Below are positions 33,559 through 42,307 of a stretch of 64,000 bases of DNA, piece after piece (position 1 is the first letter of the stretch; every line of letters begins with the position of its first letter). This DNA comes from Robertkochia sediminum (lineage in GTDB: Bacteria > Bacteroidota > Bacteroidia > Flavobacteriales > Flavobacteriaceae): positions 1 through 64,000 of the forward strand of contig NZ_JADMKT010000073.1 in the NCBI RefSeq assembly GCF_016786255.1, in the 5' to 3' direction. Position numbers and translations under genes: made by a program. The notes under the pieces are model-generated. The model was given only the letters and a program-made list of their open reading frames with translations, had not been told where the DNA came from and made no database searches.

Positions 33559-34209
33559 ATGCTGTTTCTTGATGACGAGCTCTATTTTCCGCCGGTCCAT
33601 ATGGCCTCCCCTGAGGGTGTGATCGCTATAGGAGGCGATCTCAGACCCGAACGGCTTATGCTGGCCTATCGTTCGGGTATTTTTCCGTGGTTTGACGACG
33701 GACAGCCTATTCTTTGGTGGTGTCCCGATCCCAGGATGGTACTTTATCCGGGAGAGCTGAAAGTGCGCAAGAGCATGCAGCAATTTATGCGAAACACGAC
33801 CCTGAAGGTGACCAGAGATCAGGCCTTTGAACAGGTGATCAGGGAGTGCGCCATGATCGATCGCCCCGGGCAGTACGGCACCTGGATCAACGATGATATG
33901 ATCGAGGCATATACCCAATTGCACAAGCGTGGTTTTGCGCGTTCGGTAGAGGTGTGGGATGGTGAGAAACTGGTTGGCGGATTATACGGGATCGACCTGG
34001 GAAGTGTGTTTTGCGGCGAGAGCATGTTCGCTAAAAAAAGTAATGCCTCCAAGCTGGCCTTTATCACCCTCGTTCGCGAACTTGAAGCAGAGGGATACGA
34101 CCTTATCGATTGCCAGGTCTATACCGACCACCTCGCCAGTCTAGGTGCAAGGGAAGTACCCAGGGAGGTCTTCATGAGCATTCTTGCGTATGGAAGTGCG
34201 AAAGACTGA
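33559..34209 (+). CDS. aat: Leucyl/phenylalanyl-tRNA-protein transferase
   Basis: Aat adds Leu or Phe from charged tRNA to proteins with N-terminal Lys or Arg, marking them for ClpAP degradation. The 216-residue protein carries FPPVHMASPEGVIAIGGDL, the family hallmark YRSGIFPWFDDGQPILWWCPDPRMVL, and SVEVWDGEKLVGGLYGIDLGSVFCGESMF. The end LIDCQVYTDHLASLGAREV holds the GNAT-like core. ATG 33559 (MLFLDDELYFPP) is preferred over a TTG two codons upstream. It is convergent with the mscS gene. Confidence 0.95.
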   Translation: MLFLDDELYFPPVHMASPEGVIAIGGDLRPERLMLAYRSGIFPWFDDGQPILWWCPDPRMVLYPGELKVRKSMQQFMRNTTLKVTRDQAFEQVIRECAMIDRPGQYGTWINDDMIEAYTQLHKRGFARSVEVWDGEKLVGGLYGIDLGSVFCGESMFAKKSNASKLAFITLVRELEAEGYDLIDCQVYTDHLASLGAREVPREVFMSILAYGSAKD

Positions 34210-34292
34210 TCTGGCCGGGCCCGCGAGCCGCGAAATCTTTCTTCCGGGAAGTAATCGATCAGAATAGCTGTAGACCTAAGCACTCCTGAAGG

Positions 34293-35219
34293 CTAGTCCT
34301 TATCCGGTGTGTTTGGCTCAGGCCCCCTGATGTCCAGTTTGGGGATTCTGATGATCTCTACCGTTGCTGAGGCCAGAACCACCTTGCCGTTCGTTTTTTC
34401 GAAGGCCTCCCCGATAAGCGTGTATAAGAGGTCTTTGGTGCTTCTCCGTTTTTTGTAATCTACAATATACCTCAGGTTAAAACGTATCCAGTTGTCGGTC
34501 ATGGTCAGGGCCAGGGTGGGTTCTACCTGGGCGTCTTCTATATAGTATTTGTCTACGATGTGCTTCCATTGCTCGACCGAACCCCGGGCATAACCGGCCA
34601 GCTGATCGGTGGCGACCCCGATGATGATCTCTTTGGCGAGCTCGATGTCCGATCCGTAGCGCACGGGGAGATCGAATTCATCCCAGATAAAGGGGAAGTC
34701 CCTGGAGTAATTGTAAACGGGCCCTTTAAACACAAAGGCGTTGCTTAGCTTTACGATCCTTCCGCTGTAGTTGTCGCTGCTTACCCATTGCCCGATCTCC
34801 ATCATGGTGGTGTAAATGCTGTCGATATCGATCACATCGCCTTTTATGCCGTGGATCTCAATGCGGTCTCCGGGCTTGTATACTTTGACCAGAAAGATAT
34901 AAAGAGATCCGGCTATGCTCAGAATGAGTTCCTGCAGGGTTATGGTAATTCCGGCGGTAAGCAGGCCTATGGCCAGACCAAAATCCTTGATGTTCCCTGT
35001 GAAATAGGTTACGGTGAGCAAAAAGATCAGGAGGTATCCCAGTATCTCGATCCCTTTTTGTGATTTATATCGGGTATCTGAGTCAGGAAGGCTCCTGCGA
35101 AGTATCCGCCTTAGGAATTGTATCACAATGATGATGGCCACCAGCCATGCCAGGTACTTGACCACCGCAGCGATCATTGGGTATTCGGTAAACCAGTCTT
35201 TAAGGGTTTCCATGATCAT
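34293..35219 (-). CDS. Mechanosensitive ion channel (MscS family)
   Basis: The 308-residue membrane protein has three membrane segments in its first 125 residues (YLAWLVAIIIVIQFL, ILGYLLIFLLTVTYF, and the pore-lining GLAIGLLTAGITITLQELILSIAGSLYIF). These are followed by the MscS beta domain (YKPGDRIEIHGIKGDVIDIDSIYTTM) and a mixed C-terminal vestibule domain. In this family the channel opens on membrane stretch and releases solutes during hypo-osmotic shock. Two start codons lie two codons apart (35219 and 35213). It follows tag by 94 bases on the same strand. Confidence 0.9.
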   Translation of the reverse strand: MIMETLKDWFTEYPMIAAVVKYLAWLVAIIIVIQFLRRILRRSLPDSDTRYKSQKGIEILGYLLIFLLTVTYFTGNIKDFGLAIGLLTAGITITLQELILSIAGSLYIFLVKVYKPGDRIEIHGIKGDVIDIDSIYTTMMEIGQWVSSDNYSGRIVKLSNAFVFKGPVYNYSRDFPFIWDEFDLPVRYGSDIELAKEIIIGVATDQLAGYARGSVEQWKHIVDKYYIEDAQVEPTLALTMTDNWIRFNLRYIVDYKKRRSTKDLLYTLIGEAFEKTNGKVVLASATVEIIRIPKLDIRGPEPNTPDKD

Positions 35220-35313
35220 GAGTTTGAATTGCCTTGTATTCCGGGGCTCTTTTTATTTCCCTGAGGCCCGGAGCGGGTAAGCTTGCAGGCCCTCGGATCT
35301 ATACTTTTGCAGG

Positions 35314-35880
35314 CTACCGTTCCGGCATCTCCTTATATCGAAAGCAATCGGTCGTATGGTCGTTCACCATTCCCGTGGCCTGCATATGGGCGTAGACTAC
35401 TGTTGAACCAACGAATTTAAATCCGCGTTTTTTCAGGTCCTTACTTATTTGGTCAGAGAGTGGGGTGTTCGCGGGGATCTCTGAAAGGGTTTTGAAGCTG
35501 TTTACGATGGGCTTATGGTCAACAAATTCCCAGATATATTCACTGAAACTTCCAAATTCCTCCTGTACCCGCATAAAGGCCCGGGCATTGGTTACGGTAG
35601 CCCGTACTTTTAATTTGTTCCTGATGATCCCGGGATTGTCAAGCAGTTCCAGGATCTTCTCTTCCCCGTATTGAGCGACCTTTTTGTAGTCAAAATGGTC
35701 AAAAGCCTCCCTGAAGTTCTCCCGCTTACGCAGTACGGTGATCCAGCTGAGCCCGGCCTGGAAGGTCTCCAGGGTAAGAAATTCGAAAAGGGTGGCATCA
35801 TCTTTTACGGGAACACCCCATTCTTTGTCGTGATAGGCTTCATAGAGCTCATCGCCCTCACACCACTTACAACGCTTCAT
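35314..35880 (-). CDS. tag: DNA-3-methyladenine glycosylase I
   Basis: Tag removes 3-methyladenine from alkylated DNA. The 188-residue protein starts MKRCKWCEGDELYEAYHDKEWGVPVKDD, which includes the zinc-binding Cys4 and His17 and the CxWC...YHDxEWG signature. It continues with FEFLTLETFQAGLSWITVLRKRENFR and ends FKFVGSTVVYAHMQATGMVNDHTTDCFRY, which supplies the other zinc ligands His and Cys. The length is that of E. coli Tag. It diverges from a thioredoxin-like gene across a 105-bp gap. Confidence 0.96.
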   Translation of the reverse strand: MKRCKWCEGDELYEAYHDKEWGVPVKDDATLFEFLTLETFQAGLSWITVLRKRENFREAFDHFDYKKVAQYGEEKILELLDNPGIIRNKLKVRATVTNARAFMRVQEEFGSFSEYIWEFVDHKPIVNSFKTLSEIPANTPLSDQISKDLKKRGFKFVGSTVVYAHMQATGMVNDHTTDCFRYKEMPER

Positions 35881-35985
35881 GTCTTGAGTTTTACAGGTTG
35901 GCTAATTACTTCGGCCCTATTCGTAAGGTTTCCGGATATTTACTACTAAGGTAATTTGTTTTACGAAATAAATCTGCCAGCTTAT

Positions 35986-36630
35986 ATGATTTTAAAGACA
36001 TCGAAGATCCTTGCTCCCGACCTTTTGCAAACCGTACTCAAAGAGGCCATGCCCTATGAGGAGTTTCGCAAAGAGGTATTTCAGCTACTGGAAACCAACA
36101 GGGTTACCGGGAAGGAACAAAGCGATGCCTACTTGCATTATACGTTAATGAACGAGAAGCGTATGGACCGCTGGGAAAAGACTTTTCGAATACCCGAAGG
36201 GGTGGCTGAGGCGGTATCTGCTTTTACCGGGAAGGTTACCTGGCTGGTGATCACCGAAGGGTGGTGTGGCGATGGTGCTCATGCGCTGCCTGTTATGAAA
36301 AAGCTGGCCGATCTCAATGAGAACATTACCCTGAAGATGGTGATCCGCGATGAGCATCCGGAACTCATGGATGAATTTCTTACCAATGGCGCACGATCGA
36401 TACCTAAACTATTGATGTTGGATGAAGCTACAGGAATGGTATCGGCTACCTGGGGTCCCAGACCGTCGGAGGCCGCTCGAATGGTGGAAGATGAAAAACG
36501 TGAAAAAGGCGAATTGAGTCCGCAATTCAGAGCCGACCTTCAGATGTGGTACAACCGCGATAAAGGAAAGAATATCGCCGCCGACCTGGCCGATCTACTC
36601 TCCCTGGAACTGGTAGGTGATGGTGCCTAA
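35986..36630 (+). CDS. Thioredoxin-like family protein with single-Cys WCGDG site
   Basis: The 214-residue protein has a helical N-terminal part (about 1-75) and a thioredoxin fold with the active-site segment TEGWCGDGAHALPVM near residue 95 and the cis-proline in ARSIPKLLMLDEATG. The second Cys of CxxC is replaced, leaving one Cys. This family is common in Bacteroidota, but its activity is not defined; a one-Cys site cannot do normal dithiol exchange. I use ATG 35986, since the upstream codon at 35956 is a TTG within a promoter-like region. The 3' end overlaps the convergent TonB-like gene by 36 bases. Confidence 0.85.
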   Translation: MILKTSKILAPDLLQTVLKEAMPYEEFRKEVFQLLETNRVTGKEQSDAYLHYTLMNEKRMDRWEKTFRIPEGVAEAVSAFTGKVTWLVITEGWCGDGAHALPVMKKLADLNENITLKMVIRDEHPELMDEFLTNGARSIPKLLMLDEATGMVSATWGPRPSEAARMVEDEKREKGELSPQFRADLQMWYNRDKGKNIAADLADLLSLELVGDGA

Positions 36631-37329
36631 TTGCTTCGGTTTCGAGGCGTCTGTATTGAACCGCGCTTTTAAGGCGTAAAATATAGCATTGTCTACCAGG
36701 CATTTGTTCGAGGTGGTCGAGCTTTTTTGGTTAAAGCTGGCATCGGTAACCGTACCCTGGGCGTCTACTTCGATATTCACCACGACCTTTCCGAAACTTT
36801 CACAGGTATACACCGGGTTAGGGATCTTGATGGTTTCATGCCTTCCTTTCAGCGAATACGAGATGGTGGTTCTTCGCTTGATATTCACCGGGGCAGCATT
36901 GGGGGTCTCCTTTTCTTTCAGCTTTTCCATAAGCTCCTTTTGCTTCTTCAGCTTTTCGGCATATTCCTGTGCCAGGTTCAGGTTCTCTGAAAGCTCGTTC
37001 TGTTCTTCCCCCTCTTCAGAAGCCTCTTGTTCGGCCTTCATCTCTTCGATCTCCTGCTGTAATTCTTCCAGGGTTTTAAAATCCTCCAGTTCTTTGGCAA
37101 AGGTGCTCTCGTTGGCCTCGTTATAGGCCATGTGGGTTTCTAATTCCTGAAGCGGAATCGGTTCTTCTTCAGGGATCTCTTCTTCCAGTAATGTTTCGTC
37201 ATAGGAGAGCTCGTACAGGTATTCTTCTTCCTGCTTGTCGCGAAGCTTGATATTGTAGGCTGTTAGTACAATGATCCCCGTAATGCAAAAGGTAATAATG
37301 AGGGATAATTGCTTGTTGTTGAGGTTCAT
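36595..37329 (-). CDS. TonB-like energy transducer
   Basis: The 244-residue protein has one N-terminal membrane anchor (LSLIITFCITGIIVLTAYNI) and a long acidic, proline-containing and then coiled-coil stretch (about 35-140, with LQQEIEEMKAEQEASEEGEEQ and AEKLKKQKELMEKLKEKE). It ends in a C-terminal domain with the TonB pattern YTCESFGKVVVNIEVDAQGTVTDASF and FYALKARFNTDASKPKQLGTITYQF. Such proteins span the periplasm and drive outer-membrane transporters with ExbB/ExbD, which are not nearby. The long coiled coil makes it unlike classical short TonB. Its last 36 bases overlap the thioredoxin-like gene on the other strand. It lies downstream of truB on the same strand with a 34-base gap. Confidence 0.75.
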   Translation of the reverse strand: MNLNNKQLSLIITFCITGIIVLTAYNIKLRDKQEEEYLYELSYDETLLEEEIPEEEPIPLQELETHMAYNEANESTFAKELEDFKTLEELQQEIEEMKAEQEASEEGEEQNELSENLNLAQEYAEKLKKQKELMEKLKEKETPNAAPVNIKRRTTISYSLKGRHETIKIPNPVYTCESFGKVVVNIEVDAQGTVTDASFNQKSSTTSNKCLVDNAIFYALKARFNTDASKPKQLGTITYQFQGE

Positions 37330-37363
37330 AAAAGAGGGACTTATGATCTAAATATAGTAATTT

Positions 37364-38068
37364 TTAGTCATCTCCCTTTTCCAGCATTTCCGGAAATTGA
37401 AGAGGTGCTATAGCATTACTTACGTTCAGATCGCCTATTTTGGTTCTTTTGAGTTCAGAAAGATAGGCTCCGCTCTCCAGGGCCTTACCCAGATCGTGTG
37501 CCAGGGAACGTATATAAGTACCCTTGCTGCAAACTACACGAAACGAGAGTTCGGGGAAGTTATAGTTGGTGATCTCAAATTCGTGGATCTCTACTTTTCT
37601 GGATTTGATCTCAACCTCCTTGCCTTCGCGGGCAAATTCATACAAGCGCTTTCCGTCCTTTTTTAGTGCAGAGAACACCGGCGGATATTGATCTATTGCC
37701 CCCCTGAACTGGTCAAGGGTGGCCTCTACCAATGCTTCGGTGATATGTTCTGTAGGATAGTGCTTGTCGATCTCGGTCTCCATGTCGTATGACGGACGCG
37801 TAGCGCCGAGGGTGATCGTACCGGTGTATTCTTTGATGAGCCCCTGAAGTTCGGGAATGCGTTTGGTAAATTTCCCGGTGCAGATCACCAGAAGTCCGGT
37901 GGCCAGGGGATCCAGGGTGCCGGCGTGGCCTACCTTGATCTTTTTGAGCTTGAATGCTTTTTTAATGGCCCATTTGATCTTGTTCACCGCTTGGAATGAC
38001 GACCATTCCAGTGGTTTGTCTATAAGGAGAACCTGCCCTTGCTTAATGTCTTCTTCGGTATACTTCAT
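37364..38068 (-). CDS. truB: tRNA pseudouridine(55) synthase
   Basis: TruB makes pseudouridine 55 in the T loop of tRNAs. The 234-residue protein has GQVLLIDKPLEWSSFQAVNKI and the catalytic motif KVGHAGTLDPLATGLLVI with the nucleophilic Asp. QGLIKEYTGTITLGATRPSYDMETEI and RVVCSKGTYIRSLAHDLGKAL follow. I start at ATG 38068 (MKYTEEDIKQGQ); a longer frame to 38128 would overlap uppP and add unrelated residues. It is the last gene of the ftsX-DUF3098-uppP-truB run. Confidence 0.96.
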   Translation of the reverse strand: MKYTEEDIKQGQVLLIDKPLEWSSFQAVNKIKWAIKKAFKLKKIKVGHAGTLDPLATGLLVICTGKFTKRIPELQGLIKEYTGTITLGATRPSYDMETEIDKHYPTEHITEALVEATLDQFRGAIDQYPPVFSALKKDGKRLYEFAREGKEVEIKSRKVEIHEFEITNYNFPELSFRVVCSKGTYIRSLAHDLGKALESGAYLSELKRTKIGDLNVSNAIAPLQFPEMLEKGDD

Positions 38069-38102
38069 ATCACTTCGTGCACAACGCGTTGCGTGCGCAA
38101 AG

Positions 38103-38900
38103 TTAGTTATAATAATACCCGAGTACAATGGCCAGTAGCCCTACAATAAAACAGTAGAAAGAGAAATAAACAAGTTTGCTGCGTCGTACCAGGGAGATCA
38201 TCCAGGTACAAGCCGCAATACCGGAGATAAAAGCAGCGAGGAATCCGATACCCAATACTTTTACCTGGGCACTTTCGTAAGTGAGTTCCCCCGACAGGAT
38301 GTCTTTGCAGATCTTACCCATGATCAACGGAACCACCATAAGGAATGAGAATCGCGCTGCCTTGGTCTTGTCGTTCCCCAGGAGTACGGAGGTCGAAATG
38401 GTGGCGCCACTTCGCGAAATACCGGGGAGCATGGCGATGGCTTGTGATACCCCGATAACAAATGCGTTGTTGTAGCTTACGTCTTTCAGGGTGGCCTTGG
38501 CCTTGTCTGCCAGGTACAGGAGCAGGGCTGTTACGATAAGCATGAACCCTACCAGAAGTACATTGCCGCTAAATAAGGCTTCCAGCTGTGATTCAAAATA
38601 GGTGCCTACCAGCACTGCCGGGATCATAGAGATGATGATCTTTAGCGAAAACTTCTTTTCTTCATTCCATTCTGTATTGAAGAGGCCTCCGAGAATTTCA
38701 GCAACATCTTTTCGAAATACCACTACAGTACTCAGCGCCGTGGCAAAGTGAAGAACCACGGTAAAGAGCATGCTCTCTTCGGGCACCATCTGGTCGCCGA
38801 GAATGGCTTTTCCCAATTCGAGGTGTCCGCTGGATGATACCGGTAAAAATTCTGTGAGTCCCTGGATAATACCAAGGATAATGGCGTCTAGAGTTTCCAT
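38103..38900 (-). CDS. uppP: Undecaprenyl-diphosphate phosphatase
   Basis: The 265-residue integral membrane enzyme recycles the C55 lipid carrier for peptidoglycan and other wall polymers, and its amount can set bacitracin resistance. Both signatures are present: GLTEFLPVSSSGHLELG near residue 15 and MLPGISRSGATISTSVLLG near residue 157. About eight hydrophobic segments are visible. The length matches the BacA/UppP family. It sits between DUF3098 and truB on one strand with gaps of 28 and 34 bases. Confidence 0.96.
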   Translation of the reverse strand: METLDAIILGIIQGLTEFLPVSSSGHLELGKAILGDQMVPEESMLFTVVLHFATALSTVVVFRKDVAEILGGLFNTEWNEEKKFSLKIIISMIPAVLVGTYFESQLEALFSGNVLLVGFMLIVTALLLYLADKAKATLKDVSYNNAFVIGVSQAIAMLPGISRSGATISTSVLLGNDKTKAARFSFLMVVPLIMGKICKDILSGELTYESAQVKVLGIGFLAAFISGIAACTWMISLVRRSKLVYFSFYCFIVGLLAIVLGYYYN

Positions 38901-38928
38901 AGCGTTCGCGGGGCGCAGGCGTTAGGTA

Positions 38929-39210
38929 TTAGTTGTTCTTATGGGGATTCATCAGGATGGCATACACTTCGATACCTAGTCCGATCAATACCAGGGTAGG
39001 GGCCAGACGGATGCGTCTGAAATTGTAGATGTCCGGATTAAAAACTTCAGGATCGTTACTGCCACCACCAGACATGAGTAAAAAGCCCAGGGCAATAATG
39101 GCCAGGCCTGCGAACATGACGATGTAATTCTTGCGGTGAAATACAAAATCCTTGCCGGCAGCCGGGGTCGCTTTTCCCTTAGATTGCTTCTTATCTGATG
39201 TGTTTTTCAT
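38929..39210 (-). CDS. DUF3098 membrane protein
   Basis: A 93-residue protein with a basic N-terminus (KKQSKGKATPAAGKDFVFHRKNY) and two membrane segments (IVMFAGLAIIALGFLLMSGG and APTLVLIGLGIEVYAILM) joined by a loop with DPEVFNPDIYNFRRI. This is the DUF3098 pattern, seen next to ftsX in Bacteroidota. Its function is unknown; constant placement between ftsX and uppP suggests a cell-envelope role. It starts 9 bases after ftsX. Confidence 0.85.
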   Translation of the reverse strand: MKNTSDKKQSKGKATPAAGKDFVFHRKNYIVMFAGLAIIALGFLLMSGGGSNDPEVFNPDIYNFRRIRLAPTLVLIGLGIEVYAILMNPHKNN

Positions 39211-39219
39211 GAGTGTGGT

Positions 39220-40098
39220 TTAATAGTAAAGATCGTCTGTTCTCAGGTTCAGGAATCTTTGGGTTGCAATATAAGTGCTTATCCATGTAATAACAATTCC
39301 GCCGGTCAAAATTGCGCCAAAAAGTATGGCTAAAAGCCGTTTGTCGTCAAGGAGTCCGAGCTCAGGATAGGTTTCTGAAAGATAGTAGAGTAGACCGCCA
39401 ATAGAAAGTAAGGCAATTACAGCACCTATGATGCCCAGCTGGACGCTCTTTAAAATAAAGGGGCGACGAATAAATCGCTTTGTGGCTCCCACCATTTGCA
39501 TGGTCTTAATGATGAATCTTTTCGAGTAGATCGAAAGCCTGATGGAGCTGTTGATAAGTAGCACGGCTATAAGGGTAAAGGCACCACTGGCCACCAGGAT
39601 CCAGAAGCTAATTCGTTTTACGTTCTCGTTGAGGAGGGAAACCAAAGGCTGGTCATAGGCTACCTCTGCGATATAATCTTTCTGAGCGATGCGATCTGCG
39701 ATCTGGGCTATACTGTCGGCATCGACATAGTCGGCCTTTAAGTGCACGTCAATGGAGTTTTGCAGCGGATTGTGTCCGAGGAAGTCGAGGAAGTTCTCTC
39801 CGATCTCCTTGCTGTGAGCTTCGGCCGCTTCTTCTTTAGAAATAAATCGCGCCGATCGGGTATAGGGTGCCATGGCCAGGCTTTTCTGGAGCTGGGTGAT
39901 CTCTACCTCTTTGGCATTGTCTTTCAGGAACACGGTTACCGCCACCTGCTCTTTAAAATGATCGGCGAGCTTATTGGTATTGATCACCAAAAGTCCGAGA
40001 ACGCCCAAAAGAAAAAGTACCAGGGCTATGCTCAGTACCACCGAAAAATAAGAAGAGATAAGTTTACGTCGCTGGTAGCGTTCGAAAGATCTGCTCAT
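39220..40098 (-). CDS. ftsX: Cell division protein FtsX (ABC-type permease)
   Basis: The 292-residue protein has the FtsX topology. A cytoplasmic N-terminus and membrane segment (FSVVLSIALVLFLLGVLGLLVI) are followed by an extracytoplasmic domain of about 120 residues (with ARFISKEEAAEAHSKEIGENFLDFLG). Three further membrane segments come around 170-280 (SFWILVASGAFTLIAVLLI and others). MVGATKRFIRRPFILKS is the coupling loop for FtsE. FtsEX senses division and activates peptidoglycan hydrolases. ftsE is not in this window. It leads the DUF3098-uppP-truB run. Confidence 0.92.
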   Translation of the reverse strand: MSRSFERYQRRKLISSYFSVVLSIALVLFLLGVLGLLVINTNKLADHFKEQVAVTVFLKDNAKEVEITQLQKSLAMAPYTRSARFISKEEAAEAHSKEIGENFLDFLGHNPLQNSIDVHLKADYVDADSIAQIADRIAQKDYIAEVAYDQPLVSLLNENVKRISFWILVASGAFTLIAVLLINSSIRLSIYSKRFIIKTMQMVGATKRFIRRPFILKSVQLGIIGAVIALLSIGGLLYYLSETYPELGLLDDKRLLAILFGAILTGGIVITWISTYIATQRFLNLRTDDLYY

Positions 40099-40168
40099 GG
40101 ATAGTAAAATTGGATGTGTAAAAGTAATAAAGTAAATTTAATCACTATAATCTCATAACCGTAAACTC

Positions 40169-41098
40169 ATGCAAATTATTGTGGTTGGTATAGGTGGCGT
40201 TGGAGGCTACTTTGGAGGCCGGCTTGCCCTTACCGATCACCGGGTCGAATTCGTGGCTCGCGGAACCCACGGGAAGGCCATAAGGGAGAACGGACTGGAA
40301 GTGAAAAGTATTGATGGGGATTTCAGAGCATTTCCCTACAAGGTACATGAGACTTTAGATACCATCGATGCACCCGACCTGGTGCTGGTGTGTACCAAGT
40401 CCTGGCAACTGGAAGAGGTTGCGCAACAATTAGCAGGTCGCATAAAAAGTAATACACTCGTTTTGCCCTTGCAGAACGGGGTAGAGAGTGTGGAGAAACT
40501 CACCGGGCATCTCGATCCCGGGCAGGTGCTGGGCGGTTTGTGTAAGGTGATCTCTAAGATCGACGGCCCCGGCATTATCGATCATTTTGCCTTTCACCCG
40601 CAGGTGATCTTCGGGGAGGTGAACGGGGAGCGCACCGAGAGGGCCATTGCTCTTGAAGGGGTATTTCGTTCGGCCGGTATCGATGTGATACTTTCAGACG
40701 ATATTCAACTCGCGGTATGGCGTAAATTTCTTTTTATCTGTATGATCTCCGGTATGGGAGCAATTACCCGTCAGGAGATCGGGGTCATGCGTGCCGATGA
40801 GCATATCAGAGCGCTCATGGAAACTTCAGGAAAAGAGATCCTTGAATTGGCTAAACATAAGGGGGTGGGACTTACCGAAAAGGACCTCGAGAACGCTTTT
40901 CGGGCTATTGATGCCCAGAAGTATCATTCGACTGCCTCAGTGCAACGCGACCTGATGGCCGGAAGGCCTTCAGAATTACACGATTTTAATGGCTACGTGG
41001 TCAGGGAAGCTGAGAAGTATGGTGTTGAAGTGCCTGTAAATGCTTTTATTTATTACTGCTTAAGACCAATGGAAGCTAAATCAAGAGCCCATGAGTAA
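40169..41098 (+). CDS. panE: 2-dehydropantoate 2-reductase (ketopantoate reductase family)
   Basis: The 309-residue enzyme begins with the NADPH Rossmann motif IVVGIGGVGGYFGGRLALT and has DLVLVCTKSWQLEEV and VLPLQNGVESVEKL. The C-terminal helical domain includes AVWRKFLFICMISGMGAITRQEIG, with the conserved Lys, and later ASVQRDLMAGRPSELHDFNGYVVREA, which holds the Ser and Asp-Asn that bind pantoate. It makes pantoate for coenzyme A. PanE paralogs with other substrates are common, so the symbol is likely but not certain. It overlaps the DUF58 gene by 8 bases and diverges from ftsX. Confidence 0.87.
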   Translation: MQIIVVGIGGVGGYFGGRLALTDHRVEFVARGTHGKAIRENGLEVKSIDGDFRAFPYKVHETLDTIDAPDLVLVCTKSWQLEEVAQQLAGRIKSNTLVLPLQNGVESVEKLTGHLDPGQVLGGLCKVISKIDGPGIIDHFAFHPQVIFGEVNGERTERAIALEGVFRSAGIDVILSDDIQLAVWRKFLFICMISGMGAITRQEIGVMRADEHIRALMETSGKEILELAKHKGVGLTEKDLENAFRAIDAQKYHSTASVQRDLMAGRPSELHDFNGYVVREAEKYGVEVPVNAFIYYCLRPMEAKSRAHE

Positions 41099-42032
41099 TA
41101 CGATGAACATACGGGAAGAATTGCAGCAGGTGCAACTTTTTTCGAACCTGGAACTGCTTGCAAGACAAGTGGTGGAAGGATTTATTAGCGGACTGCATAA
41201 GAGTCCGTTTCACGGATTTTCCTCCGAATTTGCAGAACACAAGATCTACAACCAGGGAGAGAGTACACGCCATATCGACTGGAAGCTCTTTGCGAAAACC
41301 GATAAGCTCTACTCGCGAAAGTACGAGGAGGAGACCAATTTGCGGTGCCATCTGATCATCGATAACTCTTCGTCCATGCATTATCCGCCGGTCAAACAGC
41401 AAACTATTGCCAACCTTAATAAGATCGGATTCTCAGTTCTTGCTGCTGCCTGTCTTATGCAGTTGTTCAAGCGGCAAAGAGACGCAGTGGGATTGAGTGT
41501 GTTCTCTGACACCTACGAGCTTTATACCCCGGAGCGGGGTAGTGAACGCCACTATCACAAGCTTATGGCCCACCTTGAGGAACTGTCGGAGCCACGACTT
41601 CCGGGGCAGGGCACAAAGACCTATACCTATTTGCATCATATTGCCGAAAAGATACACCGCAGAAGCATGATCTTTCTTTTTACCGATATGCTCCAGGTGG
41701 AAACAGACAGGGAGGCTTTGTTCGATGCCTTAAGGCACCTGAAGTACAATAAGCACGAAGTGATCCTTTTTCATGTGGTCGATAAAGACAAGGAAGTGGC
41801 TTTTAATTTTGATAATGCCCCGAGAAGATTTACCGATATCGAGACGGGAGAGACCCTCGATCTCTTTGCCGAAAATATCAGGGAAGCCTATACAGAGAAG
41901 GTCGAAGCGTTCTTTGCTGCACTTAAAATGAAGTGCGCCCAGTACAAGATCAAGTACGTGGAAGCCGATACGGCAAAAGATCTTCAAAAAATTATGCTTT
42001 CATATTTAGTTGAAAGACAAATGTTTGCCTGA
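41091..42032 (+). CDS. DUF58 domain protein
   Basis: This 313-residue cytoplasmic protein has the DUF58 core IYNQGESTRHIDWKLFAKTDKLYSRKYEEETN, followed by a von Willebrand A-like metal-site motif LIIDNSSSMHYPP and MIFLFTDML. DUF58 proteins usually occur with MoxR ATPases and other vWA proteins in a chaperone-like module. Here no moxR is adjacent, so this is a stand-alone copy. ATG 41091 overlaps panE by 8 bases, suggesting coupling. ATG 41103 (MNIREEL) is an alternative start. tRNA-Asp follows 85 bases after the stop, with its own promoter. Confidence 0.88.
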   Translation: MSNTMNIREELQQVQLFSNLELLARQVVEGFISGLHKSPFHGFSSEFAEHKIYNQGESTRHIDWKLFAKTDKLYSRKYEEETNLRCHLIIDNSSSMHYPPVKQQTIANLNKIGFSVLAAACLMQLFKRQRDAVGLSVFSDTYELYTPERGSERHYHKLMAHLEELSEPRLPGQGTKTYTYLHHIAEKIHRRSMIFLFTDMLQVETDREALFDALRHLKYNKHEVILFHVVDKDKEVAFNFDNAPRRFTDIETGETLDLFAENIREAYTEKVEAFFAALKMKCAQYKIKYVEADTAKDLQKIMLSYLVERQMFA

Positions 42033-42069
42033 GAGGGAAGAAAAAAGTTTCATTTTTTTCTTCAAAACG

Positions 42070-42100
42070 TTTGTGGTATTCAAAAACGGGTGTATATTTG
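42070..42100 (+). promoter_or_regulatory. Promoter of tRNA-Asp
   Basis: TTTG at 42070-42073 and TATATTTG at 42093-42100 are 19 bp apart, a full consensus promoter. Transcription would start about 10 bases before the tRNA. Confidence 0.8.
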
Positions 42101-42117
42101 CAACCGCAATCACGAAA

Positions 42118-42194
42118 GGTCTGGTAGTTCAGTTGGTTAGAATACATGCCTGTCACGCATGGGGTCGCGGGTTCGAGTCCCGTCCAGACCGCCA
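42118..42194 (+). tRNA. tRNA-Asp (anticodon GTC), CCA encoded
   Basis: The acceptor stem GGTCTGG/CCAGACC closes a standard cloverleaf: D arm GTTCAGTTGGTTAGAAT, anticodon arm ATGCC-TGTCACG-CATGG-like stem with GTC in the loop, and T arm GCGGGTTCGAGTCCCGT. The discriminator is G (42191) and CCA follows in the DNA. Confidence 0.96.
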
Positions 42195-42221
42195 ACAATC
42201 CGCAGAGGCGGAAGCCCGAAA

Positions 42222-42247
42222 AGCCTCAGTAAAATGAGGCTTTTTTT
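42222..42247 (+). terminator. Terminator after tRNA-Asp
   Basis: GCCTCA (42223-42228) pairs with TGAGGC (42235-42240) around GTAAAA, and seven T residues follow. Confidence 0.85.
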
Positions 42248-42307
42248 GGCAAGTTAAAGATTAGTTGTGTTGTTTGATTGCGCTGCGGCGCGGTCTTGGT
42301 TTAGTAG

